Of a DNA stretch of 6,147 nucleotides, positions 1 to 6,147 are shown piece after piece; the stretch's first letter is position 1; each line of letters opens with the position of its first letter. Below the pieces are notes generated by a model. That model was not told the origin of the DNA and searched no databases. It saw nothing but the letters and a program-made list of their open reading frames with translations. The stretch is from Cytophagaceae bacterium (GTDB taxonomy: Bacteria > Bacteroidota > Bacteroidia > Cytophagales > Spirosomataceae): contig CANIYB010000152.1 of the NCBI GenBank assembly GCA_947471105.1, positions 1-6,147 of the forward strand. The letters run 5' to 3'. A program made the position numbers and the translations under genes.

Positions 1-842
1 GCCAATACTTTCTTATGTCCGTCAGCCACTAATTTAGGAATCACTTCGTCTGTATAAGGCTTAAGCCAAGGATCTCGACCTAATCTACTTTGGAATGAAG
101 TGCTGTATGTTCCAGGTTTCAGTCCCATTTTTCCTGCAATCAATCGAGTCGTTTCATGACATTGAGCCCGATAGCAACCATGATTTTTATCGGTGATTGA
201 CTCACAGCAAGTGCCAAAAACACAAGTCGTTTTAGTCAAATCACCATTTCGAACATGACGTTCAGGAATTCCATGGTATGAAAACAAATAATAATCAAAG
301 TCTACCTCCTTTTGATAATTCGCTGCTTTAGCGGCAAAATAACTTGAGAAAGCAGGGTGATCGTAAAAATAACTTGCGATAGAAAGGGAGGGCATTACTT
401 GCCATTTAGACATCAATTGCATTACGCGTTCAAATACGGATCCAGTAGAAGCCGAAGCATATTGAGGAAAAAATGGAATGACAATTAATTTCTTTAAATT
501 TTTGGCTTCCATATCCGCCATAGCAGAGGCTAAATCAGGACTCTGATAGCGCATGGCTAATTTCACATAATAAGTATCGCCAAGTTTCTCCTGTAAGTCG
601 CGAGCTACATCTTCCCCATAAAATTTGAGAGGTGAACCACGTTCTTCCCACAATTCCTTATAAATTTTGGCTGATTTGGGCGCTCGGAAAGGAGCTATGA
701 TTCCTTGAACTAAAATATAACGAATCAGGTATGGAATGTCGATTACCCGACCATCCATCAAAAATTCACGTAAATACTTACGTACCGAAGGAGTTCCTGG
801 ATCATCTGGAGTCCCTAAATTAACGATTAATACACCTACCAT
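1..842 (-). CDS. hemH: Ferrochelatase, C-terminus cut by the window edge
   Basis: This enzyme inserts Fe2+ into protoporphyrin IX to make protoheme, the last step of the protoporphyrin-dependent heme pathway, in the cytosol or at the inner membrane. I translated 280 complete codons; the usual family length is about 320-350, so the last 50 or so residues are missing, including the region that carries the conserved active-site glutamate. Visible family marks are the N-terminal LIVNLGTPDDP (residues 5-15), the IPFFPQYASASTGS segment (122-135), and SYHGIPERH (188-196), whose first His (190) matches the metal-binding catalytic histidine. Between that His and CHETTRL lies a cysteine-rich insertion (C207, C212, C213, C223, C228) that is absent from enterobacterial HemH. 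The ATG at 840-842 fits the family N-terminus, and an in-frame TGA lies nine codons upstream (867-869). It starts 35 bases after the DUF4249 gene and may be co-transcribed with it. The identity is secure. Confidence 0.96.
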   Translation of the reverse strand, partial: MVGVLIVNLGTPDDPGTPSVRKYLREFLMDGRVIDIPYLIRYILVQGIIAPFRAPKSAKIYKELWEERGSPLKFYGEDVARDLQEKLGDTYYVKLAMRYQSPDLASAMADMEAKNLKKLIVIPFFPQYASASTGSVFERVMQLMSKWQVMPSLSIASYFYDHPAFSSYFAAKAANYQKEVDFDYYLFSYHGIPERHVRNGDLTKTTCVFGTCCESITDKNHGCYRAQCHETTRLIAGKMGLKPGTYSTSFQSRLGRDPWLKPYTDEVIPKLVADGHKKVL

Positions 843-877
843 AGGAAAAATTTGAAAGCACAAAGATCATTCAAAAA

Positions 878-2026
878 TTACAAATTCCATCCTTCTGGAG
901 TAATTTTTGTTCGATAGGCTGATTCCACGCAAGGAACACGGTCTTGGCAATTAACAGCACCAGGAGGACATGTATAAATTTCTCCATTCATATAGGTAAT
1001 TAAAGCAAACTCTTCCTTAGGAACGCTCTTTAATCGATCGATAAAGTAAATCTTTTTACGCACGGAAAAGACATTAAAAATTCCCAATACTCTTTCTTTA
1101 GGATCTGTAATAGGTTTAACATTCATACTAAAACGAGTCTCTGCAGGAACGTCAAACAAAGATCCGCTGGATTGCACCTGAGCAATTAAGGATTGATAAA
1201 AATTGAATGCATTCTTAGTAATTGAACGTTGCTCTAGACGTAAATAATAGGGCGAATAGCCATCAAAAGGCACTCGGGCTACCTGGCGTCCCGAAATTCT
1301 CTGTCCGTTGGTCAACACATCTGAAAACACATTTAAGTCTGCGTTATTGGTTATATCCCAGCAATTTCCATCACACATATAATTTAAAATATCTTCAGTA
1401 GCTATTGCAGGAGAAACGCAAACATTCGTTTTAAAATTCCATTTCGCCCCTCCCTCACAGGTTTCACAGATTGAAATCTTTTCAAAATGCCTCCAATTCC
1501 ACATATAAAAATCTCCTTCTTGGGGGCCGTCTTTAAAATCGACATACACAGAAAAACCATTTCTCCGCGGATCGACCTTGTCGTATTGATCACGTACCTC
1601 AAACTGAGTGACAATATTTTCAATTTCGGGAGCTGGAATCATTTTTTCTTCCAAGCTTTCGTATTGTTTCCCAGTAAGTGTTTTGACAAATAGTCGATAG
1701 GTTGACCCCGTCTTTCCAACAAATCCTACAGGTGGTAAATAGGTACCCAAGGCAGTTCCTTCTTTGAAAATGGTTTTTGCTCCCGTTTGATCCAACACAT
1801 AAACCTCCGCTTTAGTCACAGCCAAAGGATTTTGAGAGATGATGCGATTCGCTGAACTTGTAATTCGAATTTTATTTAAAGCCGCATCATCAGAAATATC
1901 GGCTTCAATAGTCATGTAGGAGGTGGAATCAATTTGCTTGAAATCCATAATGGGGTTAATACACGCCCAAGAAATCATGCCAATGATCGAAGAAAAAAGT
2001 ATATATCTAAATAAATGAGTAGGCAT
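878..2026 (-). CDS. DUF4249 domain lipoprotein paired with a TonB-dependent receptor
   Basis: This is a 382-residue predicted lipoprotein. It has a short basic and hydrophobic N-terminus (residues 1-21) ending in SWA before Cys22, which I take as the lipidated cysteine, although position -3 is Ser rather than the usual Leu. The rest resembles DUF4249, a Bacteroidota family of unknown function: an early beta-rich domain (about 37-130) with AEVYVLDQTG and TYRLFVKT strands, then a domain with the family-like CWDITNN (222-228), YYLRLEQRSIT (260-270), SLFDVPAE (289-296) and ERVLGIFNVFSV (311-322) segments, and a cysteine-containing tail ending in TPEGWNL. The mature part holds eight further cysteines (187, 190, 203, 218, 222, 353, 360, 366). 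The ATG follows the receptor stop by only 2 bases, so the two are probably translationally coupled. By analogy with SusD-type partners it may sit on the outer membrane and help capture substrate; that role is inferred. The family call is from remembered motifs, not a search. Confidence 0.85.
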   Translation of the reverse strand: MPTHLFRYILFSSIIGMISWACINPIMDFKQIDSTSYMTIEADISDDAALNKIRITSSANRIISQNPLAVTKAEVYVLDQTGAKTIFKEGTALGTYLPPVGFVGKTGSTYRLFVKTLTGKQYESLEEKMIPAPEIENIVTQFEVRDQYDKVDPRRNGFSVYVDFKDGPQEGDFYMWNWRHFEKISICETCEGGAKWNFKTNVCVSPAIATEDILNYMCDGNCWDITNNADLNVFSDVLTNGQRISGRQVARVPFDGYSPYYLRLEQRSITKNAFNFYQSLIAQVQSSGSLFDVPAETRFSMNVKPITDPKERVLGIFNVFSVRKKIYFIDRLKSVPKEEFALITYMNGEIYTCPPGAVNCQDRVPCVESAYRTKITPEGWNL

Positions 2027-2028
2027 CT

Positions 2029-4434
2029 CTATAAAAATTTAAAATTGTACGTAAGAGAAATAAAAGGAGAGGCAAACACGCTTAGTTCATAAGCTCTAAG
2101 TCCTGTTTTGGATGATTTAAAGAATACCGAATAAGGATTCTGTCTGCCATAAAGGTTGTAGACCGTGAAAACCCAACTACCTTCCCAGCGCTGACTTTTC
2201 ATCGACGGATTATTAATGGTCCACGAAAAATCTAAGCGGTGATAATCTCGAATGCGGTCATTGTTCCTCTCTTGGAATACAGGATATTTTTTAGCACCAA
2301 TTTCATACATTCCGGAAGGCGATGAAAATGGTCTACCTGTATTGTAGGCAAAAGTAAACGAAAAGCTATGATGGGTAGTCGGCTGAATATTCAGCATCAT
2401 ATTAAATGTATGCGGCTTATCATAATTGGTCGCAAACCAGTCGCCCCCATTAATCGATTGTACCTCAGGAAAATCACCGATCATTTGACTGAAGGCCCGA
2501 GCGTAGGTATAGGAAACCCAACCACTTACTTCACCTTTTTTCTTTTGAACCATTAATTCAACTCCATAGGCTTTGCTTTTTCCGGTCACCAACTGAGTTT
2601 CAATGTTGGGATTTAATTGCAAATTAGCACCTGAAATAAAATCAAGGGTATTGCGGACATCCCTATAATACGTCTCTAAAGATGCTTCATAGACGTTTTC
2701 ATTGTAGGTTTTAAATAAACCCAAAGAAAGAAAATCACTTTGTTGAGGCTTAATAAATTGATCTGCTGTTTTCCAACGCGATGTAGGTAAAGGCGTTGTG
2801 TTATTAGAAAGCAATTGGAAAAACTGCTGCATCCGATTATACCCAAATTTCATGGTTGTATTTTCGCCAATCGAATATTTCATGGTTAAACGTGGCTCAA
2901 ACCCACCATAAGACGACATAACCTCTCCATCCGCATACGTCTTTTTACTGATAATGGAATTTAATGAAGGCATGCGATTAGGCATATATTCATTGAATGT
3001 TCCCGCGCCAATTCGCCAATATTGCGAATAACGCAAACCATATTGAATGGTGAATGTCTCGTTCATTTTAAACTCATCATCCGCATAAATCGCGGCTTCC
3101 ATCGACTGCTCATCTTGAATTTTTACGGTCGCCACTCGGGAAACAACTCCAATATTTAAAGAACCAGGATCAATATCATATCGCGTAATCGTTCCACCAA
3201 AATTCATCTTGTGCTTATCATTAGGTTGATAATCAAAACTGGCAGATAAATTTTTGTATTTGATGAAACTATTTAAATCAATTGTGTTAACCGTATCAGG
3301 AGCATACGTCTTCGTCTTATAAACGGTGCTTGCCGCACTTAACATTAAATTCAACTTCTCAGAAAAATAATGATTCCAGTGAATAGCAAAATTTGTGTGG
3401 CCATAATCAAAAGAGGTACGTTTCGCAATCACATTTTCAATACTAAACAATGAATCCACCCGGTAATAATCCTGACTCAAGTAACTAGAAAATGAAATCG
3501 TGTTCTTATTGTTAGGCCTATAAAAAACCTTGGTCGCCACGTCAGAAAAGTTAGCCCTAATATTTTTCAAATAATTAGGCGCAAACCACTTAAACATAAA
3601 ATCATTTAACGATAAACGACCGGCTACCATCACCGATAATTTCTCCTTTATAATGGGTATTTCAGCTAGTAGTCGGTTAGACACGATTCCGATTCCTCCT
3701 TGCATTTTGAATTTATCCGTATTAGGCTCAATCATCTTAATATCCAATACGGAAGCCGATCGGCCACCAAATCGAGTAGGAATACCTCCTTTATATAATT
3801 CTAAATCCCGAATCGCATCGGAGGCAAAAACAGAAAACAACCCAAACATGTGCGTCGGGTTAAAAATGGGAGTATCGTCAATATAGATCAGATTTTGATC
3901 CACATTACTTCCTCGAATATTAAGTCCATTGGCCCCCTCTCCCACCGAAGAAACACCAGGCAAAGTTTGTAAACTCCGAATAACATCCACCTCACCCATC
4001 ATGGTAGGTAATTTTTTAATTCCTTTTAAACTTAGCACGGTCACACCTAAGGATGGTGTTTGAATATCGCGTTTGGTCGCAGCGCTAGAAACAATTACTT
4101 CTTCTAATTGCTTTGTGACATCGTTCAACTGAACATTTAATTCAAAATCAGCTTTCAGATAAAATTTAGTCCGATAGGGATTATAGCCCACATGACTAAC
4201 TTTTAAAACATATTCACCAAAGGGAAGATATAAACGATAACGACCAGCAGAGTCCGTAGAAACACCCGATTTTTTAAAATCAACGGAAATATCAGCACCT
4301 CGTAAAGGTTCTCCAGTTTGAGCGTCTAAGACACGGCCATAAACAGAAGGCAATGTAGTAGTTTGTGCGATTGAAAATTGGCTTCCGGCAATTAATAAAA
4401 GGATGGGAAGTACTCTTAGTAAGAGTTTATTCAT
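2029..4434 (-). CDS. TonB-dependent outer-membrane receptor with carboxypeptidase-regulatory-like N-terminal domain
   Basis: This is a gated beta-barrel importer that uses TonB-ExbBD energy to bring a bound substrate across the outer membrane. The 801 residues show a signal peptide (about 1-24, ending SIAQ), then a carboxypeptidase-regulatory-like beta-sandwich (about 30-104: VYGRVLDAQTGEPLRGA, DSAGRYRLYLPFGEY, VGY), a linker with the TonB-box-like LEEVIVS (110-116), and a plug domain (about 120-235: VIRSLQTLPGV, NGLNIRGS, LIYIDDTPIFNPTH, LELYKGGIPTRFGGR). A barrel of about 240-801 ends in SLTYNFKFL. At 801 residues it is shorter than typical SusC glycan importers (about 1000) and has no N-terminal STN signalling domain, so it resembles the smaller receptors that travel with DUF4249 proteins. 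The next gene, 2 bases downstream, is such a protein. The substrate is unknown; the hemH neighbour only hints at iron or heme. It starts 50 bases after nuoH; that 24% GC gap could hold its own promoter, but I could not identify one. Confidence 0.95.
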   Translation of the reverse strand: MNKLLLRVLPILLLIAGSQFSIAQTTTLPSVYGRVLDAQTGEPLRGADISVDFKKSGVSTDSAGRYRLYLPFGEYVLKVSHVGYNPYRTKFYLKADFELNVQLNDVTKQLEEVIVSSAATKRDIQTPSLGVTVLSLKGIKKLPTMMGEVDVIRSLQTLPGVSSVGEGANGLNIRGSNVDQNLIYIDDTPIFNPTHMFGLFSVFASDAIRDLELYKGGIPTRFGGRSASVLDIKMIEPNTDKFKMQGGIGIVSNRLLAEIPIIKEKLSVMVAGRLSLNDFMFKWFAPNYLKNIRANFSDVATKVFYRPNNKNTISFSSYLSQDYYRVDSLFSIENVIAKRTSFDYGHTNFAIHWNHYFSEKLNLMLSAASTVYKTKTYAPDTVNTIDLNSFIKYKNLSASFDYQPNDKHKMNFGGTITRYDIDPGSLNIGVVSRVATVKIQDEQSMEAAIYADDEFKMNETFTIQYGLRYSQYWRIGAGTFNEYMPNRMPSLNSIISKKTYADGEVMSSYGGFEPRLTMKYSIGENTTMKFGYNRMQQFFQLLSNNTTPLPTSRWKTADQFIKPQQSDFLSLGLFKTYNENVYEASLETYYRDVRNTLDFISGANLQLNPNIETQLVTGKSKAYGVELMVQKKKGEVSGWVSYTYARAFSQMIGDFPEVQSINGGDWFATNYDKPHTFNMMLNIQPTTHHSFSFTFAYNTGRPFSSPSGMYEIGAKKYPVFQERNNDRIRDYHRLDFSWTINNPSMKSQRWEGSWVFTVYNLYGRQNPYSVFFKSSKTGLRAYELSVFASPFISLTYNFKFL

Positions 4435-4484
4435 AAAACAAAGAAGTAGTTAAAGCTAAAAATACGAAAATTCCACGATAAAAT

Positions 4485-5573
4485 TTACTTTAATAGCGAC
4501 CAAACCGAGGATATTGCGACGAAAATTAAAGCAATGGGGGTCAGAACTTTCCAAGACAAGTACATAAGTTGGTCTACGCGCAACCTAGGAAGCGTCCAAC
4601 GAATCCACATTTGTAACGCGATAAGAATATATGATTTTAACATGAGCCAGAAGAAACCTAAGGCTGTTCCCAAAAAAGTTCCTGGAATTCCGTTAGTCCA
4701 ATCCGCGAATGCAAAACGACCCATATTAGGAAAGGGCGAATACCAAGCACCCCAAAAAAGAATTACGCCTAATATGCTGACTAATAACATAATACCGTAT
4801 TCAGATAAAAACAATAACGCCCAGCGCATCCCTGAATATTCGGTATGAAAACCGCCGACCAATTCCGATTCAGCTTCTGGAATATCAAAGGGAGCCCGAT
4901 TAGCTTCTGCTAAACAGGCAATAAAAAACACGATGAATAATAAAAATAAAAAAGGCATTCTGACCACATTCCAAGTCAAAATTCCTCCTATACTTCCCAC
5001 TTCAATACCTGTATATTTAATACCAAATAAATATTGTTCCCCTTCCGCAAAAATACCTTGTTGGCCCGCAATCTCCTGCAAATTCAAACTAGAAGACAAA
5101 ATTACCACCGACAAAATCGATAGACCCAACGGAATTTCATAAGAAACGAGTTGGGCCGCCGAACGAATCGCACCTAACAGCGAATATTTATTATTAGAAG
5201 TCCATCCCGCCAGCAATATTCCCAGCGTATCCAACGATATAATTCCCATCAGGAGCATTAAACCCATTTCCGTTTGGCTACCTTGGAGCCAAACACCTGA
5301 ACTTAAAGGTATAACAGAAAAAGCGCCAAAAATAGATAAAAAGATGATCCAAGGTGCTGCGAGAAAAAGCTTTCTTTGGGCTGCATATGGAACGATATCC
5401 TCCTTTTGTAATAGCTTTAATAAGTCGGCAAAAACCTGCAATAGACCCCATTTCCCAACTTCCGTTGGCCCCAAACGGTCTTGCATAAATGCTGATAATT
5501 TACGCTCCACATATACGCCGACCACCACATTCAGGGTGATTAAAATAAGGCAAATAAGGAGAGCGATCCACAT
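4485..5573 (-). CDS. nuoH: NADH-quinone oxidoreductase subunit H (complex I membrane subunit)
   Basis: NuoH anchors the hydrophilic arm of respiratory complex I to the membrane arm, forms much of the quinone-binding chamber and starts the proton-transfer path. The 362-residue length is normal. About eight membrane helices are visible (roughly 3-22, 70-90, 103-123, 140-165, 203-222, 250-276, 300-322, 340-360). Family motifs are intact: VERKLSAFMQDRLGP (22-36), LLKLLQKEDIVP (51-62), RSAAQLVSYEIPLG (137-150) with E146, EANRAPFDIPEAESELVGG (223-241) with its acidic cluster, FHTEYSGMRW (242-251), and RWTLPRLRVDQLM (325-337). Nothing suggests decay. Its ATG overlaps the stop of the upstream PLP-enzyme gene by one base (TAATG), which also supports this start. 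No other nuo gene lies next to it downstream, and metZ is directly upstream, so it is separated from the usual nuoG-nuoH-nuoI order, at least locally. The identification is very secure. Confidence 0.98.
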   Translation of the reverse strand: MWIALLICLILITLNVVVGVYVERKLSAFMQDRLGPTEVGKWGLLQVFADLLKLLQKEDIVPYAAQRKLFLAAPWIIFLSIFGAFSVIPLSSGVWLQGSQTEMGLMLLMGIISLDTLGILLAGWTSNNKYSLLGAIRSAAQLVSYEIPLGLSILSVVILSSSLNLQEIAGQQGIFAEGEQYLFGIKYTGIEVGSIGGILTWNVVRMPFLFLLFIVFFIACLAEANRAPFDIPEAESELVGGFHTEYSGMRWALLFLSEYGIMLLVSILGVILFWGAWYSPFPNMGRFAFADWTNGIPGTFLGTALGFFWLMLKSYILIALQMWIRWTLPRLRVDQLMYLSWKVLTPIALIFVAISSVWSLLK

Positions 5574-6147
5574 TATAGTTTATTTAAGGCCTGCGTGATA
5601 TCCTCAATTAAATCATCAATATGCTCGAGGCCCACTGATATACGAACCAAACCATCTGTGATGCCCACTTCAGCCTTGTCTTCAACGGACAATTTTGAAT
5701 GGGTCGTGGAGCCAGGATGCGTCATAATCGTCCGAGAATCCCCTAAATTGGAAGAAATTGTGATAAATTTCAACTGTTTCGAAAAGGCATTTACCTTTTC
5801 AAATCCACCTTTTATATCGATGGTAATAATACCACCCCCATATTTCATTTGCTTTTTGGCCAACTCATATTGAGGATGTGCAGGTAGAAAAGGATAATTA
5901 ACTGCATGAAGCGCTTTGTGACCATCTAAAGCTAAGGCCAAAGCCATCGCGTTTTCCGAATGCTTTTGCATCCTTAAATCGAGTAATTCTAAGCTTTTTG
6001 ATAAAATCCAAGCATTAAAAGGCGACAATGATGGACCCGTATGTCGAGCAAAAAACCGTATTTCTTGAATCAATTCTTTTTTTCCACAAATAATCCCACC
6101 TAGCACTCGGCCCTGTCCGTCGATAAATTTAGTTGCCGAATGAATCA
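5573..6147 (-). CDS. metZ: O-succinylhomoserine sulfhydrylase-type PLP enzyme, N-terminal half cut by the window edge
   Basis: This is a member of the Cys/Met-metabolism PLP-dependent family that joins an activated homoserine with sulfide to give homocysteine in methionine synthesis, in the cytosol. The frame stays open to the right edge and gives 190 complete codons, about the C-terminal half of a usual 390-400 residue enzyme. The first residues read IHSATKFIDGQGRVLGG; the Lys of SATK (codon 6128-6130) is the expected PLP Schiff-base lysine. Further family marks are SPFNAWILSKSLELLDLRM, SSNLGDSRTIMTHPGSTTHS and GLVRISVGLEHIDDLI, whose Arg is the expected carboxylate-binding residue. A GTG at 6104-6106 lies after the lysine motif and cannot be the true start. 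The SATKFIDGQGRVLGG pattern favours MetZ over cystathionine gamma-synthase (MetB) or O-acetylhomoserine sulfhydrylase (MetY), but the exact substrate within this family is not proven by half a protein. The stop overlaps the nuoH start. Confidence 0.88.
   Translation of the reverse strand, partial: IHSATKFIDGQGRVLGGIICGKKELIQEIRFFARHTGPSLSPFNAWILSKSLELLDLRMQKHSENAMALALALDGHKALHAVNYPFLPAHPQYELAKKQMKYGGGIITIDIKGGFEKVNAFSKQLKFITISSNLGDSRTIMTHPGSTTHSKLSVEDKAEVGITDGLVRISVGLEHIDDLIEDITQALNKL

Noticed and set aside
843..877. Promoter for hemH in the 35-base gap
   Set aside because: GATCTTTG differs from TAnnTTTG at one base, but the nearest upstream TTTG motifs are too close to serve as a -33 element, so I do not call a promoter.
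1402..1623. Minus-strand 73-codon frame overlapping the DUF4249 gene in another frame
   Set aside because: It is fully contained in a longer gene whose translation matches a known family; its own product resembles nothing.
1487..1693. Plus-strand open frame of 68 codons inside the DUF4249 gene
   Set aside because: It lies antisense within a well-supported gene, has no recognisable domain, and is a chance frame. The same holds for the plus-strand frames at 2368-2556, 3653-3886, 4534-4848, 4933-5142, 5344-5598 and 5595-5873.
2029..4434. Classing the receptor and its neighbour as a SusC/SusD glycan-uptake pair
   Set aside because: The receptor is about 200 residues shorter than typical SusC, the partner matches DUF4249 rather than SusD, and no glycoside hydrolase or other carbohydrate gene is nearby.
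4435..4484. Possible promoter, terminator or Fur site in the 50-base gap before the receptor gene
   Set aside because: The gap is 24% GC. A TATTTTTA octamer partly resembles the Bacteroidota -7 element (TAnnTTTG), but its last base differs and no convincing -33 TTTG is correctly spaced. No GC-rich hairpin and no Fur-like palindrome are present.
6104..6106. GTG as a start codon for the PLP enzyme (177-residue product)
   Set aside because: The frame continues upstream to the window edge and encodes the HSATKFIDGQGR active-site motif, so the true start lies beyond the window.
1..6147. A previously undescribed mobile, defence or toxin system
   Set aside because: All five genes are recognisable and the two gaps are short. 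There are no direct repeats, transposase, recombinase, CRISPR repeats or RNA-like structures that I could see by eye.

Overview
The window looks like a piece of a Bacteroidota chromosome, probably Cytophagales or a relative. This is an inference from an AT-rich genome, a TonB-dependent receptor with an N-terminal carboxypeptidase-regulatory-like domain paired with a DUF4249 lipoprotein, start codons without Shine-Dalgarno sequences, and a cysteine-rich insertion in ferrochelatase. No rRNA gene or marker in the window fixes the genus.

All five genes lie on the minus strand, so transcription runs from high to low coordinates. In that order they are: the C-terminal half of an O-succinylhomoserine sulfhydrylase-type PLP enzyme (metZ, cut by the right edge, 5573-6147); nuoH, the membrane subunit H of respiratory complex I (4485-5573); a TonB-dependent outer-membrane receptor (2029-4434); a DUF4249 lipoprotein (878-2026); and ferrochelatase hemH, cut by the left edge (1-842). 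Coding density is very high. metZ and nuoH share one base (TAATG), and the receptor and the lipoprotein are 2 bases apart. The only non-coding stretches are 50 bases (4435-4484) and 35 bases (843-877), so no gap exceeds 300 bases. I see no RNA gene, mobile element, CRISPR array or clear terminator.

Functionally the run is mixed: methionine synthesis, respiration, outer-membrane uptake and the last step of heme synthesis. The receptor and lipoprotein almost certainly form one uptake unit. Their substrate cannot be read from the sequence, but the adjacent ferrochelatase makes iron or a tetrapyrrole a testable guess. nuoH has no other nuo gene beside it in the window, which is unusual for a complex I gene. 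I do not see a new defence, mobile or toxin system. The points worth a second look are the gene context, the cysteine cluster in HemH and the cysteine-rich lipoprotein.
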